Assembly (NCBI RefSeq): GCF_014643595.1
Contig: NZ_BMJT01000004.1
Coordinates: 62,001 to 126,000 of the forward strand
DNA: 64,000 bases
DNA from: Lysinibacillus alkalisoli
GTDB taxonomy: Bacteria > Bacillota > Bacilli > Bacillales_A > Planococcaceae
Direction of reading: 5' to 3'
The notes under the pieces were generated by a model. That model ran no database searches. It was not told the origin of the DNA and saw nothing but the letters and a program-made list of their open reading frames with translations. Position numbers and translations under genes: made by a program. Below, piece by piece: positions 17,728 through 26,401 of the stretch (position 1 is its first letter; each line of letters opens with the position of its first letter).

Positions 17728-18533
17728 CGTATACGACCTCCTTTATTTTTTTGCCCTGTTACTAGCATTATAATGACCATAAATAAAATTAAAAATACAG
17801 CAATGGTGGAGCCCATACCCCAATTTTGTGTAACTAAAAATTGCTGTTCAATTGCTGTCCCCAGCGTAATCACACGGTTACCTGCAATTAAACGTGTAAT
17901 CATGAATAGAGAGAGCGCTGGAATAAAGACTACTTGAATGCCAGATTTTACACCATCCATCGTGAGTGGTAAAATAACGCGTCTAAATGTTGTTAGTGAA
18001 GATGCGCCTAAATCACGTGAAGCATCAATTAACGTTGGATTTAATTTATCGAGCGCATTAAAGATAGGCAATATCATAAACGGAATAAAAATATAAACTG
18101 AGACAAAGACAAAACTAATATCTGTAAACAAAATTTGTTGAGCAGGCAAGCCAAACATTTCAATTACGGCATTAATGGGGCCAAATAAGCCAAAAATACC
18201 AATAAATGCATAGGTTTTTAATAATAAATTAATCCAAGAAGGAATGATAATTAATAACAACCATAAATGCTTATACTTCGTTTTCGTTAAAAAATAAGCC
18301 GTTGGATAAGAAATTAACAACGCAAAAAATGTCACTAAAAAAGCATACCAAAAGGAGCTTAATGTCATTTTTAAATAAATTGAGGAAAAGAAAGTTTTAT
18401 AGTTTTCTAATGAAAAATTCCCTTGTAAATCTAACAAAGAATAATAACCAACAAGTGCAATAGGTGCAATAACAAATAATGCAATCCAAATCACATAAGG
18501 AAATAATGCACCTTTTGAAGTTTTAGTTTGCAT
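17724..18533 (-). CDS. potB: spermidine/putrescine ABC transporter permease PotB
   Basis: A six-helix permease with the EAA-type loop ([19 protein letters not shown]). Four successive ATG codons (18542-18531) follow a GGAG at 18543-18546. The last (18533) has 9 nt spacing and is chosen, giving 269 residues; 18536 is equally possible. The frame is open further upstream to 18587 inside potA, but without a better site. The start region overlaps the 3' end of potA in another frame: the same GAT/ATG repeat codes for PotA's terminal aspartates. Confidence 0.88.
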   Translation of the reverse strand: MQTKTSKGALFPYVIWIALFVIAPIALVGYYSLLDLQGNFSLENYKTFFSSIYLKMTLSSFWYAFLVTFFALLISYPTAYFLTKTKYKHLWLLLIIIPSWINLLLKTYAFIGIFGLFGPINAVIEMFGLPAQQILFTDISFVFVSVYIFIPFMILPIFNALDKLNPTLIDASRDLGASSLTTFRRVILPLTMDGVKSGIQVVFIPALSLFMITRLIAGNRVITLGTAIEQQFLVTQNWGMGSTIAVFLILFMVIIMLVTGQKNKGGRIR

Positions 18534-19629
18534 CATCATCATCTCCATATGCTTCAAGTCGCTTATCAAAATCTTCTTCAGATTCATTTAAGCGCATAAC
18601 ATGGATGGATTCAGGATCAAAGTTTAAGCCAATTCGTTCACCTACTTCTGCTTTTTTTAATGAGTGAACTAGCCATTCATTACCATCCTCATCATACGTA
18701 GATAACTCATAATGCACCCCTCTAAACAATTGTGTATCTACTTTCACGACTAATTTCCCTTGCTCAACCGCAGTAATCTCTAAATCTTCAGGACGAATCA
18801 CAACATCTATTTTTTCCTGTGGCTTCATACCACCATCAACACATTCAAATCGTTTGCCGTTAAATTCGACAACATAGTCTTCAATCATAATGCCTTCTAC
18901 AATATTAGATTCTCCAATAAAATCAGCAACGAAGCGATTAATTGGCTCGTCATAAATATCTACAGGCGTGCCAGATTGTTGTATTGTACCTTCATTTAAC
19001 ACAAAGATTTCATCAGACATAGCAAGCGCTTCTTCTTGGTCATGTGTAACAAAAACAAATGTCTTACCTAGGCGCTGTTGTAACTCACGTAGCTCATATT
19101 GCATCTCTGTACGTAATTTTAAATCCAAAGCAGAAAGCGGTTCATCTAGCAAAATAACTTCAGGGTCGTTGACAATTGCGCGGGCAATAGCAACACGCTG
19201 ACGTTGACCACCAGACATTTCTGTAATTTCACGAGGGCCATACCCCTTTAAGTTAACGAATTTTAACGCTTCTTCTACACGCTCTTTAATCTCTACTTCA
19301 GGGCGTTTTTTAATACGTAAACCAAAGGCAACATTTTCAAATACATTTAAGTGGGGGAAGAGTGCATAATCTTGAAACACCGTATTAATTTGTCGCTCAT
19401 TAGCAGGCACAGCATTCATTTTTTTATCTTTAAAATACACAGCACCTTGAGAAGCATCTGTAAAGCCTGCAATAATGCGTAATATCGTTGTTTTACCGCA
19501 GCCTGATGGCCCTAACAAGGTGTAAAATTTCCCCTGTTCTAGTTCTAAGTTAATATCTTTTAATACGACTGTACCGTCGTCATAAGCTTTTGTTACATTT
19601 TCGAAACGAATGATGGTATGGTTTGCCAT
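18523..19629 (-). CDS. potA: spermidine/putrescine ABC transporter ATPase PotA
   Basis: A 368-residue importer ATPase with Walker A GPSGCGKT (about 40-47), signature MSGGQRQRV, Walker [13 protein letters not shown], and a C-terminal TOBE regulatory domain from about residue 235. The C-terminus ends in four aspartates. GGAGG precedes the ATG, 13 bp after the stop of the XRE-cupin regulator gene, so it is cotranscribed with it. Confidence 0.94.
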   Translation of the reverse strand: MANHTIIRFENVTKAYDDGTVVLKDINLELEQGKFYTLLGPSGCGKTTILRIIAGFTDASQGAVYFKDKKMNAVPANERQINTVFQDYALFPHLNVFENVAFGLRIKKRPEVEIKERVEEALKFVNLKGYGPREITEMSGGQRQRVAIARAIVNDPEVILLDEPLSALDLKLRTEMQYELRELQQRLGKTFVFVTHDQEEALAMSDEIFVLNEGTIQQSGTPVDIYDEPINRFVADFIGESNIVEGIMIEDYVVEFNGKRFECVDGGMKPQEKIDVVIRPEDLEITAVEQGKLVVKVDTQLFRGVHYELSTYDEDGNEWLVHSLKKAEVGERIGLNFDPESIHVMRLNESEEDFDKRLEAYGDDDDAN

Positions 19630-19642
19630 GATGAACCTCCTT

Positions 19643-20185
19643 TTATAAATATGAATTTGTTGCTACTAAAAATAATATAGTTTGTCCTGCAAAAGCATTA
19701 AAAATCTGGTGATGCTCTGAGGCATCATAGTACAGGGCATTACCTGTTGTTGCGATATATTCTTCGTTGCCAACAACAAGGCGTATTTTCCCTTCTAAAA
19801 CATAAATGAACGTTTCAGCTAATGATGGCTCAAAATTTTTAAATTCGCCACCTTGGTCTAAACGTAAAATAACAGGCTCCATTTCTTTCTCATTTGAAGT
19901 AGGTATGAGCCACTGGATTTCGTATTTTTTATCTTCATCACAATAAATCGATTGATCATCCTCACTGTAAACGACCTTTTGTTCCTCACCAGCATCATCA
20001 AAAAAATCTTTAGGCTTACAACCTAACACCTCTAGTAACGAGAAAAGTGTCTCAATGGATGGAGAGTTGAGGTCGCGTTCGAGTTGAGAGATATAGCCTT
20101 TACTCAAATCTGTTCGCTCACCTAACTCTTCTTGTGTTAAGCCCTTTTTTAAGCGTAGTGCTTTAATTTTTCGGCCAATCTGCAT
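19643..20185 (-). CDS. XRE-cupin transcriptional regulator of the pot operon
   Basis: A 180-residue protein: helix-turn-helix at about residues 5-60 ([19 protein letters not shown]) and a cupin sensor domain (about 100-178; residues Q, E, G and H spaced as in RmlC-type cupins). It resembles PuuR-type regulators that sense polyamines. It is the first gene of a five-gene unit with potABCD. Three GTTTA/TAAAC sites upstream are candidate autoregulatory operators. That it responds to polyamines is an inference from the operon. Confidence 0.85.
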   Translation of the reverse strand: MQIGRKIKALRLKKGLTQEELGERTDLSKGYISQLERDLNSPSIETLFSLLEVLGCKPKDFFDDAGEEQKVVYSEDDQSIYCDEDKKYEIQWLIPTSNEKEMEPVILRLDQGGEFKNFEPSLAETFIYVLEGKIRLVVGNEEYIATTGNALYYDASEHHQIFNAFAGQTILFLVATNSYL

Positions 20186-20208
20186 AACGCTTCATCACCT
20201 CTTTATTT

Positions 20209-20287
20209 GTTTACTTTTACTAAACATTCAAATACTAAAGTTTACTATAAACAAACTTTAAATTTATTAAGTTTACTTTTGCTAAAC
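20209..20287. promoter_or_regulatory. three GTTTA-TAAAC operator-like palindromes
   Basis: GTTTACTTTTACTAAAC (20209-20225), GTTTACTATAAAC (20240-20252) and GTTTACTTTTGCTAAAC (20271-20287). Two share a 17-bp form and the middle one is a compact 13-bp form. The outer sites are 62 bp apart, about six helical turns. They lie just upstream of the XRE-cupin start and are the best candidates for its binding sites. Confidence 0.6.
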
Positions 20288-20428
20288 TTTAAGTTTAAAA
20301 ATACGTCATTTATTATACAGCCTATAGGAATTAAATCAATGTTTTTTTCGTTAAAATTGTGACAGATCGTAGTATGAGAATAATCGGTAAGTAAATGAGA
20401 GTATAAATAAATTTAAAAAGCACTTTGC

Positions 20429-20481
20429 TTGATAAATGCTAGTATGTTTGGTATCTTATAAACGTATTCGTTATTACGAAT
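20429..20481 (+). promoter_or_regulatory. promoter and start-site palindrome of the peroxiredoxin gene
   Basis: TTGATA (20429-20434), 17 bp, TATCTT (20452-20457) forms a good sigma-A promoter. The palindrome ATTCGTTATTACGAAT (20466-20481) begins at the expected transcription start, a typical repressor position. It does not resemble the PerR box. Confidence 0.62.
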
Positions 20482-20523
20482 TAGTCTTAAATAAAAATAA
20501 TTATATTTCGGAGGGATTTTATA

Positions 20524-21066
20524 ATGGCAGAACGTATGGTAGGTAAACAAGCTCCTGCATTTGCAATGGACGCAGTATTAGCTGACAAATCTTTTGGTAA
20601 AGTATCTTTAGAAGAAAACATGAAAAATGACAAATGGACAGTATTATTCTTCTATCCAATGGACTTCACTTTTGTATGTCCAACAGAGATTACAGCTATG
20701 TCTGACCGTTATGACGAGTTCCAAGACCTAGATGCAGAAGTAATTGGGGTATCAACGGATACAATCCATACACACTTAGCATGGATTAATACAGATCGTT
20801 CAGACAACGGTTTAGGTGATTTAAACTATCCATTAGCAGCAGATACAAACCACACAGTATCTAAAGATTTTGGCGTATTAATTGAAGAAGAAGGCGTTGC
20901 ATTACGCGGTCTATTCATTATTAACCCAGAAGGCGAATTACAATATCAAGTAGTAAACCACAATAACATTGGCCGTGATGTAGATGAAACATTACGTGTA
21001 CTACAAGCACTACAAACTGGCGGTCTTTGCCCAGCAAACTGGCGTCCAGGTCAAAAAACACTTTAA
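20524..21066 (+). CDS. ykuU: 2-Cys peroxiredoxin YkuU
   Basis: A 180-residue AhpC/TSA-family peroxidase with peroxidatic C52 (FTFVCPTE) and resolving C169 (GGLCPANW). It is nearly identical in type to B. subtilis YkuU. It reduces hydrogen peroxide and organic peroxides, and needs a thiol reductant, plausibly the product of the next gene. GGAGGG precedes the ATG. A terminator lies between it and ykuV, so the two may be made in unequal amounts. Confidence 0.94.
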   Translation: MAERMVGKQAPAFAMDAVLADKSFGKVSLEENMKNDKWTVLFFYPMDFTFVCPTEITAMSDRYDEFQDLDAEVIGVSTDTIHTHLAWINTDRSDNGLGDLNYPLAADTNHTVSKDFGVLIEEEGVALRGLFIINPEGELQYQVVNHNNIGRDVDETLRVLQALQTGGLCPANWRPGQKTL

Positions 21067-21077
21067 TTTTTTATATG

Positions 21078-21100
21078 CCCCGCTGTGTGCGGGGTTTTTT
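21078..21100 (+). terminator. intercistronic terminator between ykuU and ykuV
   Basis: A six-bp G+C-rich stem (CCCCGC / GCGGGG) with a TGTGT loop is followed by six T residues. Because ykuV begins 24 bp later with no obvious promoter between, this probably attenuates rather than fully stops transcription. Confidence 0.82.
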
Positions 21101-21123
21101 GATAAAAAAGGAGGAATTTTGAG

Positions 21124-21582
21124 ATGAAATTACGTTCACCAATGCCAGAGTTAACAGGCGCAACTGCTTGGTTAAATGGCGAAGTAACAAAAGAGCAATT
21201 AATTGGAGATAAACCAACATTAATTCACTACTGGTCTATTAGCTGTCATTTATGTAAAGAAGCAATGCCAGAAGTAAACAATTTCCGCGACCAATATAAA
21301 GATGAGTTAAATGTGGTGGCTGTACATATGCCACGCTCAGAGAGCGATTTAGACTTAGCTGAAATTACAAAGGTAGCAGAAGAGCATAGCATTACACAAC
21401 CTATTTTTGTCGATAGTGAATTAAAATTAGCAGATGCTTTTGAGAATGAATATGTGCCCGCTTATTATGTATTTGATAAGAGTGGTGTATTGCGTCACTT
21501 CCAAGCAGGTGGTAGTGGCATGAAGATGCTAGAAAAGCGTGTAAATCGTGTATTAGATGAGGCACGTAAGGAAGAAGAATAA
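21124..21582 (+). CDS. ykuV: thiol-disulfide oxidoreductase YkuV
   Basis: A 152-residue thioredoxin-like protein with active site C41-H-L-C44 in WSISCHLCKEAMP. It has no signal peptide or membrane anchor, so it is cytosolic. B. subtilis YkuV has the same size and sequence and has thiol-disulfide reductase activity. AAGGAGG precedes the ATG. Its place after the peroxiredoxin suggests it recycles that enzyme (inference). Confidence 0.92.
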   Translation: MKLRSPMPELTGATAWLNGEVTKEQLIGDKPTLIHYWSISCHLCKEAMPEVNNFRDQYKDELNVVAVHMPRSESDLDLAEITKVAEEHSITQPIFVDSELKLADAFENEYVPAYYVFDKSGVLRHFQAGGSGMKMLEKRVNRVLDEARKEEE

Positions 21583-21591
21583 CATCAATAT

Positions 21592-21625
21592 AAAAAGGAA
21601 CTGCGTGATAATGCAGTTCCTTTTT
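21592..21625 (+). terminator. terminator of ykuV
   Basis: A 13-bp stem (AAAAAGGAACTGC / GCAGTTCCTTTTT) with an 8-nt loop ends in five T residues. Confidence 0.9.
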
Positions 21626-21717
21626 ATGTTACTACATGATAATAAAAACGATTTTTTCTCAATTAAATTTCATTTTTCTCAAATATATGTTGTCTAGATG
21701 TGTATTATTATAAAATT

Positions 21718-21726
21718 TGATACAAT
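21718..21726 (+). promoter_or_regulatory. extended -10 element for ktrC
   Basis: TGATACAAT fits the TGnTATAAT extended -10 pattern and lies 30 bp before the ktrC start. No good -35 box is at 17 bp. Confidence 0.42.
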
Positions 21727-21756
21727 AAATATACTTTGAGAAGTGAGGCGAGCATA

Positions 21757-22419
21757 GTGAAGAAGGAATTTGTAGTCATTGGTTTAGGCCGCTTTGGAGG
21801 AAGTATTGTTGGAGAGTTGATTAGTCAGGGAGCACATGTGATGGCAATTGACCATTCATCCGACCGTGTAGATGAATTTGCCTCAATTGCTACACAGGCA
21901 GTTGTAGCTAACTCTACAGATGAGGCGGTATTAAAATCGTTAGGCATTCGCAACTTTGAACATGTCATTGTAGCTATTGGCGAAGATATTCAAGCGAGTA
22001 TTTTAACAACCATTATATTAAAAGAGATTGGTGTGGAAAAGATTACAGTCAAGGCACAAAATGATTATCATGAGAAGGTATTGCGTAAAATTGGTGCAGA
22101 TTTTGTAGTGCATCCTGAGCGAGATATGGGGATTCGTATTGCTAATAATATGCTATCGAATACAGTATTAGATTACCTCGAATTATCAGATGAACATTCC
22201 ATTATGGAATTAAAAGCAAATGATAATATTGCAGGTAACTCTATGATTGACTTAGATATTCGCGCTAAATACGGTATTACAATCGTTGGGATTAAACGTG
22301 GTACAGAAATTATTGTATCACCACAAGCGGATGATAAAATTCAATTGGGTGATATTATGTTAGTGATTGGTGCGGATGCCGATATAAATCGTTTTGTGAA
22401 AAAAGCAATGAAAGAATAA
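21757..22419 (+). CDS. ktrC: potassium uptake regulatory subunit KtrC
   Basis: A 220-residue RCK protein: an N-terminal nucleotide-binding Rossmann domain (GLGRFGGS, residues 9-16) and an RCK_C/TrkA-C domain (about 135-218), the part that binds c-di-AMP in this family. It gates the membrane potassium channel KtrD, which is not in the window. The GTG start at 21757 follows GAGG by 8 nt and gives the B. subtilis KtrC N-terminus; the longer TTG frame at 21736 is not needed. It is convergent with rnjA, as in B. subtilis. Confidence 0.92.
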   Translation: MKKEFVVIGLGRFGGSIVGELISQGAHVMAIDHSSDRVDEFASIATQAVVANSTDEAVLKSLGIRNFEHVIVAIGEDIQASILTTIILKEIGVEKITVKAQNDYHEKVLRKIGADFVVHPERDMGIRIANNMLSNTVLDYLELSDEHSIMELKANDNIAGNSMIDLDIRAKYGITIVGIKRGTEIIVSPQADDKIQLGDIMLVIGADADINRFVKKAMKE

Positions 22420-22422
22420 AAG

Positions 22423-22459
22423 AAGGAGTAACGGAACATAACGTTCCGTTACTCCTTTT
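22423..22459. terminator. bidirectional terminator between ktrC and rnjA
   Basis: A 15-bp perfect stem (AAGGAGTAACGGAAC / GTTCCGTTACTCCTT) with a 5-nt loop has four T residues on the + side and a T-rich stretch on the minus side. Confidence 0.9.
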
Positions 22460-22461
22460 GA

Positions 22462-24129
22462 TTACACTTCCATAATGATTGGTAAAATCATAGGACGGCG
22501 TTTAGTTTGGTCATATAAATAAGGACCTAATACATCTGTAATTTCATTTTTTAGTTCAGTCCATTGTGGCGTCTTATGACGTACAGCGTCTTGTAAATGT
22601 TGATTTAACATTTTTTGAGCTTCGTTAATCATAGCGCCAGACTCACGCATGTAAACAAAACCACGAGAGATAATATCTGGGCCAGATACAATTTTATTTT
22701 TAGCCATATCCACACTAACGACAACAATCACTAAGCCTTCTTCAGATAAAATACGGCGGTCACGTAAAACAATATTTCCGATGTCGCCAATGCCATTACC
22801 ATCAATATAAACATCGCCTGAAGGGATGCGACCAGCCATATGCGCTTCATTCGCGCTTAAAGCTAATACATCACCGTTCTCCATCACAAATGAATTTTCA
22901 AAAGGTACATCACAGTCATAACCTAACTGTGTATGCATTTTTAACATGCGATATTCACCATGAATAGGCATGAAAAACTTAGGTTTCATTAAACGGAGCA
23001 TCAGTTTTTGCTCTTCTTGAGAGCCATGCCCTGATGTATGAATATTATTAAGTGGGCCATGAATAACTTCGGCACCAGCTCTATATAATAAATCAATAAT
23101 TTTATTAACGCTAACAGTATTACCTGGTACTGGTGAAGAAGAGAAAATGACAGTGTCACCAGGCTGGATTTGGATTTGGCGGTGTGTACCACTAGCAATG
23201 CGTGATAAAGCTGCCATAGGCTCTCCTTGAGAACCTGTACATAAAATCATAACTTCATTTGCAGGTAAACGGTTTAACGCCTGCACATCCACAAATGTAT
23301 CTTTCGGTGCTGTAATATAGCCTAGTTCGCGGCCAATGGTAATCGCATTATCCATAGAGCGCCCAAAGACGGCAATTTTACGACCATATTTAATTGCTGC
23401 ATCAGTAGCTTGTTGTAATCGATGTATATTTGAAGCAAATGTAGCGAAAATCACACGACCATCTACATTGCGGAAAATTTCATCGATACTTTTACCTACT
23501 GTGCGTTCAGACATTGTAAAGTTAGGTTTTTCAGCATTCGTACTATCTGATAGTAAACATAGTACACCGTCACGACCAATTTCAGCCATACGCGTTAAAT
23601 TGGCAGGTTCGCCAACAGGTGTAAAATCAAATTTAAAGTCGCCTGTGTGCACAATATTACCAGGTGGTGTTTTTACCACAATCCCACAAGATGCAGGAAT
23701 ACTATGTGTTGTTCTGAAAAAACTTACAGATGTTTTACGGAACTTAATCACATCATCTTCTTTAAATTCAATTAATTTGGTTGTACGCAGTAAGCCATGT
23801 TCTTCTAATTTATTACGCAATAAACCAAGTGCTAATTTTTCGCCATAGACAGGCATATTAACTTGACGTAATAAATAAGGGATACCACCGATATGGTCTT
23901 CATGCCCATGAGTGATAAATAAACCTTTAATTTTGTCAGCATTGCGTACGAGGTACGTATAATCTGGAATAACGTAGTCAATCCCTAATAAATCGTCCTC
24001 AGGAAATTTAATACCAGCGTCAATTAAAATAATCTCGTCTTGAAATTGTACGCCATATGTGTTTTTGCCGATTTCGCCCAGTCCGCCAAGTGCGAAAACA
24101 GCTGTTTGGTCATTTTTCACAAATTTCAT
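22462..24129 (-). CDS. rnjA: ribonuclease J1
   Basis: A 555-residue metallo-beta-lactamase/beta-CASP nuclease. The zinc motif H74-G-H76-E-D78-H79 is at the same residue numbers as in B. subtilis RNase J1. It is a 5'-3' exonuclease and endonuclease central to mRNA decay and rRNA maturation. It follows rpoY by 6 bp, so translation is probably coupled; its own GGAG lies unusually far (about 15 nt) from the ATG. Confidence 0.97.
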   Translation of the reverse strand: MKFVKNDQTAVFALGGLGEIGKNTYGVQFQDEIILIDAGIKFPEDDLLGIDYVIPDYTYLVRNADKIKGLFITHGHEDHIGGIPYLLRQVNMPVYGEKLALGLLRNKLEEHGLLRTTKLIEFKEDDVIKFRKTSVSFFRTTHSIPASCGIVVKTPPGNIVHTGDFKFDFTPVGEPANLTRMAEIGRDGVLCLLSDSTNAEKPNFTMSERTVGKSIDEIFRNVDGRVIFATFASNIHRLQQATDAAIKYGRKIAVFGRSMDNAITIGRELGYITAPKDTFVDVQALNRLPANEVMILCTGSQGEPMAALSRIASGTHRQIQIQPGDTVIFSSSPVPGNTVSVNKIIDLLYRAGAEVIHGPLNNIHTSGHGSQEEQKLMLRLMKPKFFMPIHGEYRMLKMHTQLGYDCDVPFENSFVMENGDVLALSANEAHMAGRIPSGDVYIDGNGIGDIGNIVLRDRRILSEEGLVIVVVSVDMAKNKIVSGPDIISRGFVYMRESGAMINEAQKMLNQHLQDAVRHKTPQWTELKNEITDVLGPYLYDQTKRRPMILPIIMEV

Positions 24130-24135
24130 AATGAC

Positions 24136-24345
24136 TTATAAACTCTCCAGTACAAAATTTGTACTCTCTTGTTCGTGTGCTAGATATTCGCCCTCAAGCA
24201 ATTGCACGAACTCGATATTGTAATTAAAATCTTTTAATTTAGCGCGCACTTCACGCTCTGAATCTGCCTCGAGATATAAACTTTTTGTGTTTTCGCGAAC
24301 TGGAATCTCTAATACATTCTCTTGGTAATAAACTTTGTAAATCAT
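24136..24345 (-). CDS. rpoY: RNA polymerase epsilon subunit
   Basis: A 69-residue YkzG/RpoY family protein (former DUF1447), starting [18 protein letters not shown]. It binds the RNA polymerase core of Firmicutes and resembles phage Gp2 in fold. AAAGGAG precedes the ATG. It is the first gene of the rpoY-rnjA unit, conserved across Bacillales. Confidence 0.93.
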   Translation of the reverse strand: MIYKVYYQENVLEIPVRENTKSLYLEADSEREVRAKLKDFNYNIEFVQLLEGEYLAHEQESTNFVLESL

Positions 24346-24668
24346 TGTTTTGCTCTCCTTTTGCGTGCGTTCATAATAGTTGCAGTTTTTTTAACACATA
24401 CATGTAATATACCGTAATTTAGCTCATTTAAACGTCTGAAATAAGAAAAGTTACGAGATACCTCCGCTCCTGCACTCAATTAAATTGTGAGCATGAGTTT
24501 GTGTATAGGCAAAACTACATTTCCTTTATATTATCATGCACATCCTTTAAAATAAAGAAAAGCCCTTCAAATTAATTGAAGGTATGAAGAATAGTAAGAT
24601 TTATTGTTAGGAATAGGCAAAGCAAAACTTTGCTTCAAATATGGCTCGTTAAGAGAGGGTAACTAAAG
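24346..24668. other. 323-bp divergent intergenic region rpoY / ykrA
   Basis: This must hold promoters for both directions, but I see no convincing pair. It contains a hairpin GCAAAG / CTTTGC (24617-24633) close to the ykrA ribosome-binding site and a short CTTCAA / TTGAAG repeat (about 24565-24580). Short ATG frames here lack ribosome-binding sites. Confidence 0.5.
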
Positions 24669-25442
24669 ATGGAGAAAAAAATTTTATTTTTTGATGTAGA
24701 TGGCACAATTTATAATCAAGCTAAACAAATTCCGACATCTGCACGTAAAGCAATTTATCAAGCTCAAGCGAATGGTCATGAGGTTGCCATAGCTACAGGG
24801 CGCGGACCTTTTATGATTGAGTCCTTGTTGGATGAATTGGAGGTCACTACATTTGTCACATTTAATGGTCAGTATGTAGTAGATGATGGTGAAGTGATTT
24901 ACACTAATCAAGTAGAGAAACAAACGTTACATGATATTGTGACGTTTGGTGCAGAACGCAATGAACATGCCGTTTTTTTAGATGATAAAAAAATGGTAGC
25001 AACGGTACCTAATGAAAGGAAGCTTGAAGAAGCACTTGCTACGTTAAAATATCAATATCCCGCAGTAGACGCACAATTTTATTGGCATAACCCTGTGTAT
25101 CAAACATTAGTCTTTATTAGTGAGGCAGAAGAGGCGTTGTATCGTGAGAAGTTTCCGAATGTACAATTTGTACGTTGGCATCCCTATTCTTGTGACATAC
25201 TGCCACAACATGCGTCGAAGGCAGTGGGGATTGAGCAATTACTAACAAAGAAAGGGCTAACCATGCAAGATGCTGTAGCGTTTGGTGATGGCTTGAACGA
25301 TATTGAAATGTTGCAAACAGTTGGTACAAGTGTAGCTATGGGAAATGGTCATGAGAAGGCAAAGGCAGCAGCTACACATCAAGCACCACATGTAGATGAA
25401 GATGGTTTAGCCATTGCGATGAAAACGTTACACTTAATTTGA
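24669..25442 (+). CDS. ykrA: HAD-superfamily Cof-type phosphatase YkrA
   Basis: A 257-residue Cof/IIB-type HAD hydrolase. Motif I is DVDGT (residues 9-13), the cap domain spans about 80-185, and motif IV is GDGLNDIEML. Such enzymes dephosphorylate sugar phosphates or similar small molecules; the substrate of YkrA is not known. B. subtilis has it next to rpoY and def. Here the aminoethylphosphonate island separates it from def. Confidence 0.87.
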   Translation: MEKKILFFDVDGTIYNQAKQIPTSARKAIYQAQANGHEVAIATGRGPFMIESLLDELEVTTFVTFNGQYVVDDGEVIYTNQVEKQTLHDIVTFGAERNEHAVFLDDKKMVATVPNERKLEEALATLKYQYPAVDAQFYWHNPVYQTLVFISEAEEALYREKFPNVQFVRWHPYSCDILPQHASKAVGIEQLLTKKGLTMQDAVAFGDGLNDIEMLQTVGTSVAMGNGHEKAKAAATHQAPHVDEDGLAIAMKTLHLI

Positions 25443-25446
25443 TCTC

Positions 25447-25489
25447 AAAAATAAGCGCTTAGCACAAGTTGTGCAGCGCTTATTTTTTT
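25447..25489. terminator. terminator of ykrA
   Basis: A 13-bp outer stem (AAAAATAAGCGCT / AGCGCTTATTTTT) with an inner GCAC/GTGC pair ends in seven T residues. It overlaps the stop of the convergent DeoR gene and has A-rich flanks for the other strand. Confidence 0.92.
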
Positions 25490-26252
25490 ATTGTTCAGGG
25501 CTTTCAATATAGATGGGCAGAGATAAGGCTGTTACATCTTCTAATATAGATTTATCGAGTGTATCATCCGTAATGATAGCGGAGACGGCTTGTAAAGGGC
25601 ACACTTGAATAGCCACATCACGTTGGAATTTAGTAGCATCCACAGCCAAATAAACTTGCTGTGCATGATCAATAATTTTTTTTCGTGTGATAGCTTCAGA
25701 TAAGCTGAAATCTGATACACCTCGTTCTACACTCACACCACTTGCGCAAATGAAAGCTTTTGTAATGTTTAAATGTTCAAAGCGAAATAGAAAATCATTA
25801 GAGGTAATCGATTTTTCGGAATGACGTAATGTGCCACCAATAATAATTACATTTATAGTAGAGGTTAATAATTCATAAGCTACAGGTAATGAATTGGTCA
25901 CTACAGTAATGTTAGGTTTGTTTTTTAAAAAAGATACAATATGATAGGTTGTCGTACCACTATCAATATAAATACAATCGCCATCTTCTACTAAAGCTGC
26001 ACAACGTTTAGCGATGGCAATCTTCTGCGCTAGCTGTTCTGTCATACGTGCACTGATAAGGCTTTCTACAGGTTCAATATATTTAATGCCCCCATAAATT
26101 TTTTCTACTTGCCCCTTTTTTACAAGATGTTGGATATCGCGTCTAACTGTTTCGATTGAAACGTCTAATAGTACCGTTAAATCGTGTAATTTTGCCATCT
26201 TCTTTATGCGCAATAATTGCATGATTTTATTTTGTCTTTGTGAGCTCAACAT
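25488..26252 (-). CDS. DeoR-family regulator of the aminoethylphosphonate island
   Basis: A 254-residue DeoR-type protein: N-terminal helix-turn-helix with the VETVRRDI-like signature (SIETVRRDIQHL, about residues 30-41) and a sugar-phosphate-sensor-like C domain (DSGTTT, ITVVTNS and IIGGT blocks). The start is set at ATG 26252 (AAGGGAAG upstream); an open frame to 26297 adds an atypical N-terminus. It is divergent from the transporter genes. Members usually sense phosphorylated sugars; here a phosphonate intermediate is a plausible but unproven ligand. Confidence 0.82.
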   Translation of the reverse strand: MLSSQRQNKIMQLLRIKKMAKLHDLTVLLDVSIETVRRDIQHLVKKGQVEKIYGGIKYIEPVESLISARMTEQLAQKIAIAKRCAALVEDGDCIYIDSGTTTYHIVSFLKNKPNITVVTNSLPVAYELLTSTINVIIIGGTLRHSEKSITSNDFLFRFEHLNITKAFICASGVSVERGVSDFSLSEAITRKKIIDHAQQVYLAVDATKFQRDVAIQVCPLQAVSAIITDDTLDKSILEDVTALSLPIYIESPEQ

Positions 26253-26301
26253 ATCACTTCTTCCCTTCACATGTAACATTCTTTTAAACATTAGCATAAC
26301 T

Positions 26302-26319
26302 TAGTCAATATGTAGTCAA
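26302..26319. promoter_or_regulatory. tandem TAGTCAA repeats, candidate DeoR operator
   Basis: TAGTCAA occurs at 26302-26308 and 26313-26319, one helical turn (11 bp) apart, in the divergent region between the DeoR gene and the transporter operon. Direct repeats one turn apart are a common DeoR-family operator form. Confidence 0.48.
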
Positions 26320-26401
26320 CATTTATTCAAAATTTACAAAACTCTACTACTGCATTTACAATCCCTCCTTATACTTTGAATTGGAATAGGAGGTGGCGAG
26401 C

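Larger units (their letters stand above)
20186..20523. other. 338-bp divergent intergenic region, pot operon / peroxiredoxin
   Basis: The left part (20209-20287) holds the three candidate XRE-cupin operators. The right part (20429-20481) holds the peroxiredoxin promoter and a palindrome. The stretch between them is A+T-rich, with no ORF that has a ribosome-binding site and no recognised RNA element. Confidence 0.6.

Noticed and set aside
20480-20515. PerR box upstream of ykuU
   Set aside because: The A+T-rich stretch does not match TTATAATNATTATAA beyond chance.
21626-21756. c-di-AMP (ydaO-type) riboswitch upstream of ktrC
   Set aside because: The region is only about 130 bp of A+T-rich DNA with no conserved paired elements; too short for that riboswitch.
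23336-23848. Long + strand frame of 170 codons inside rnjA
   Set aside because: It is an antisense shadow of a highly conserved gene, with no ribosome-binding site and a composition unlike a real protein.
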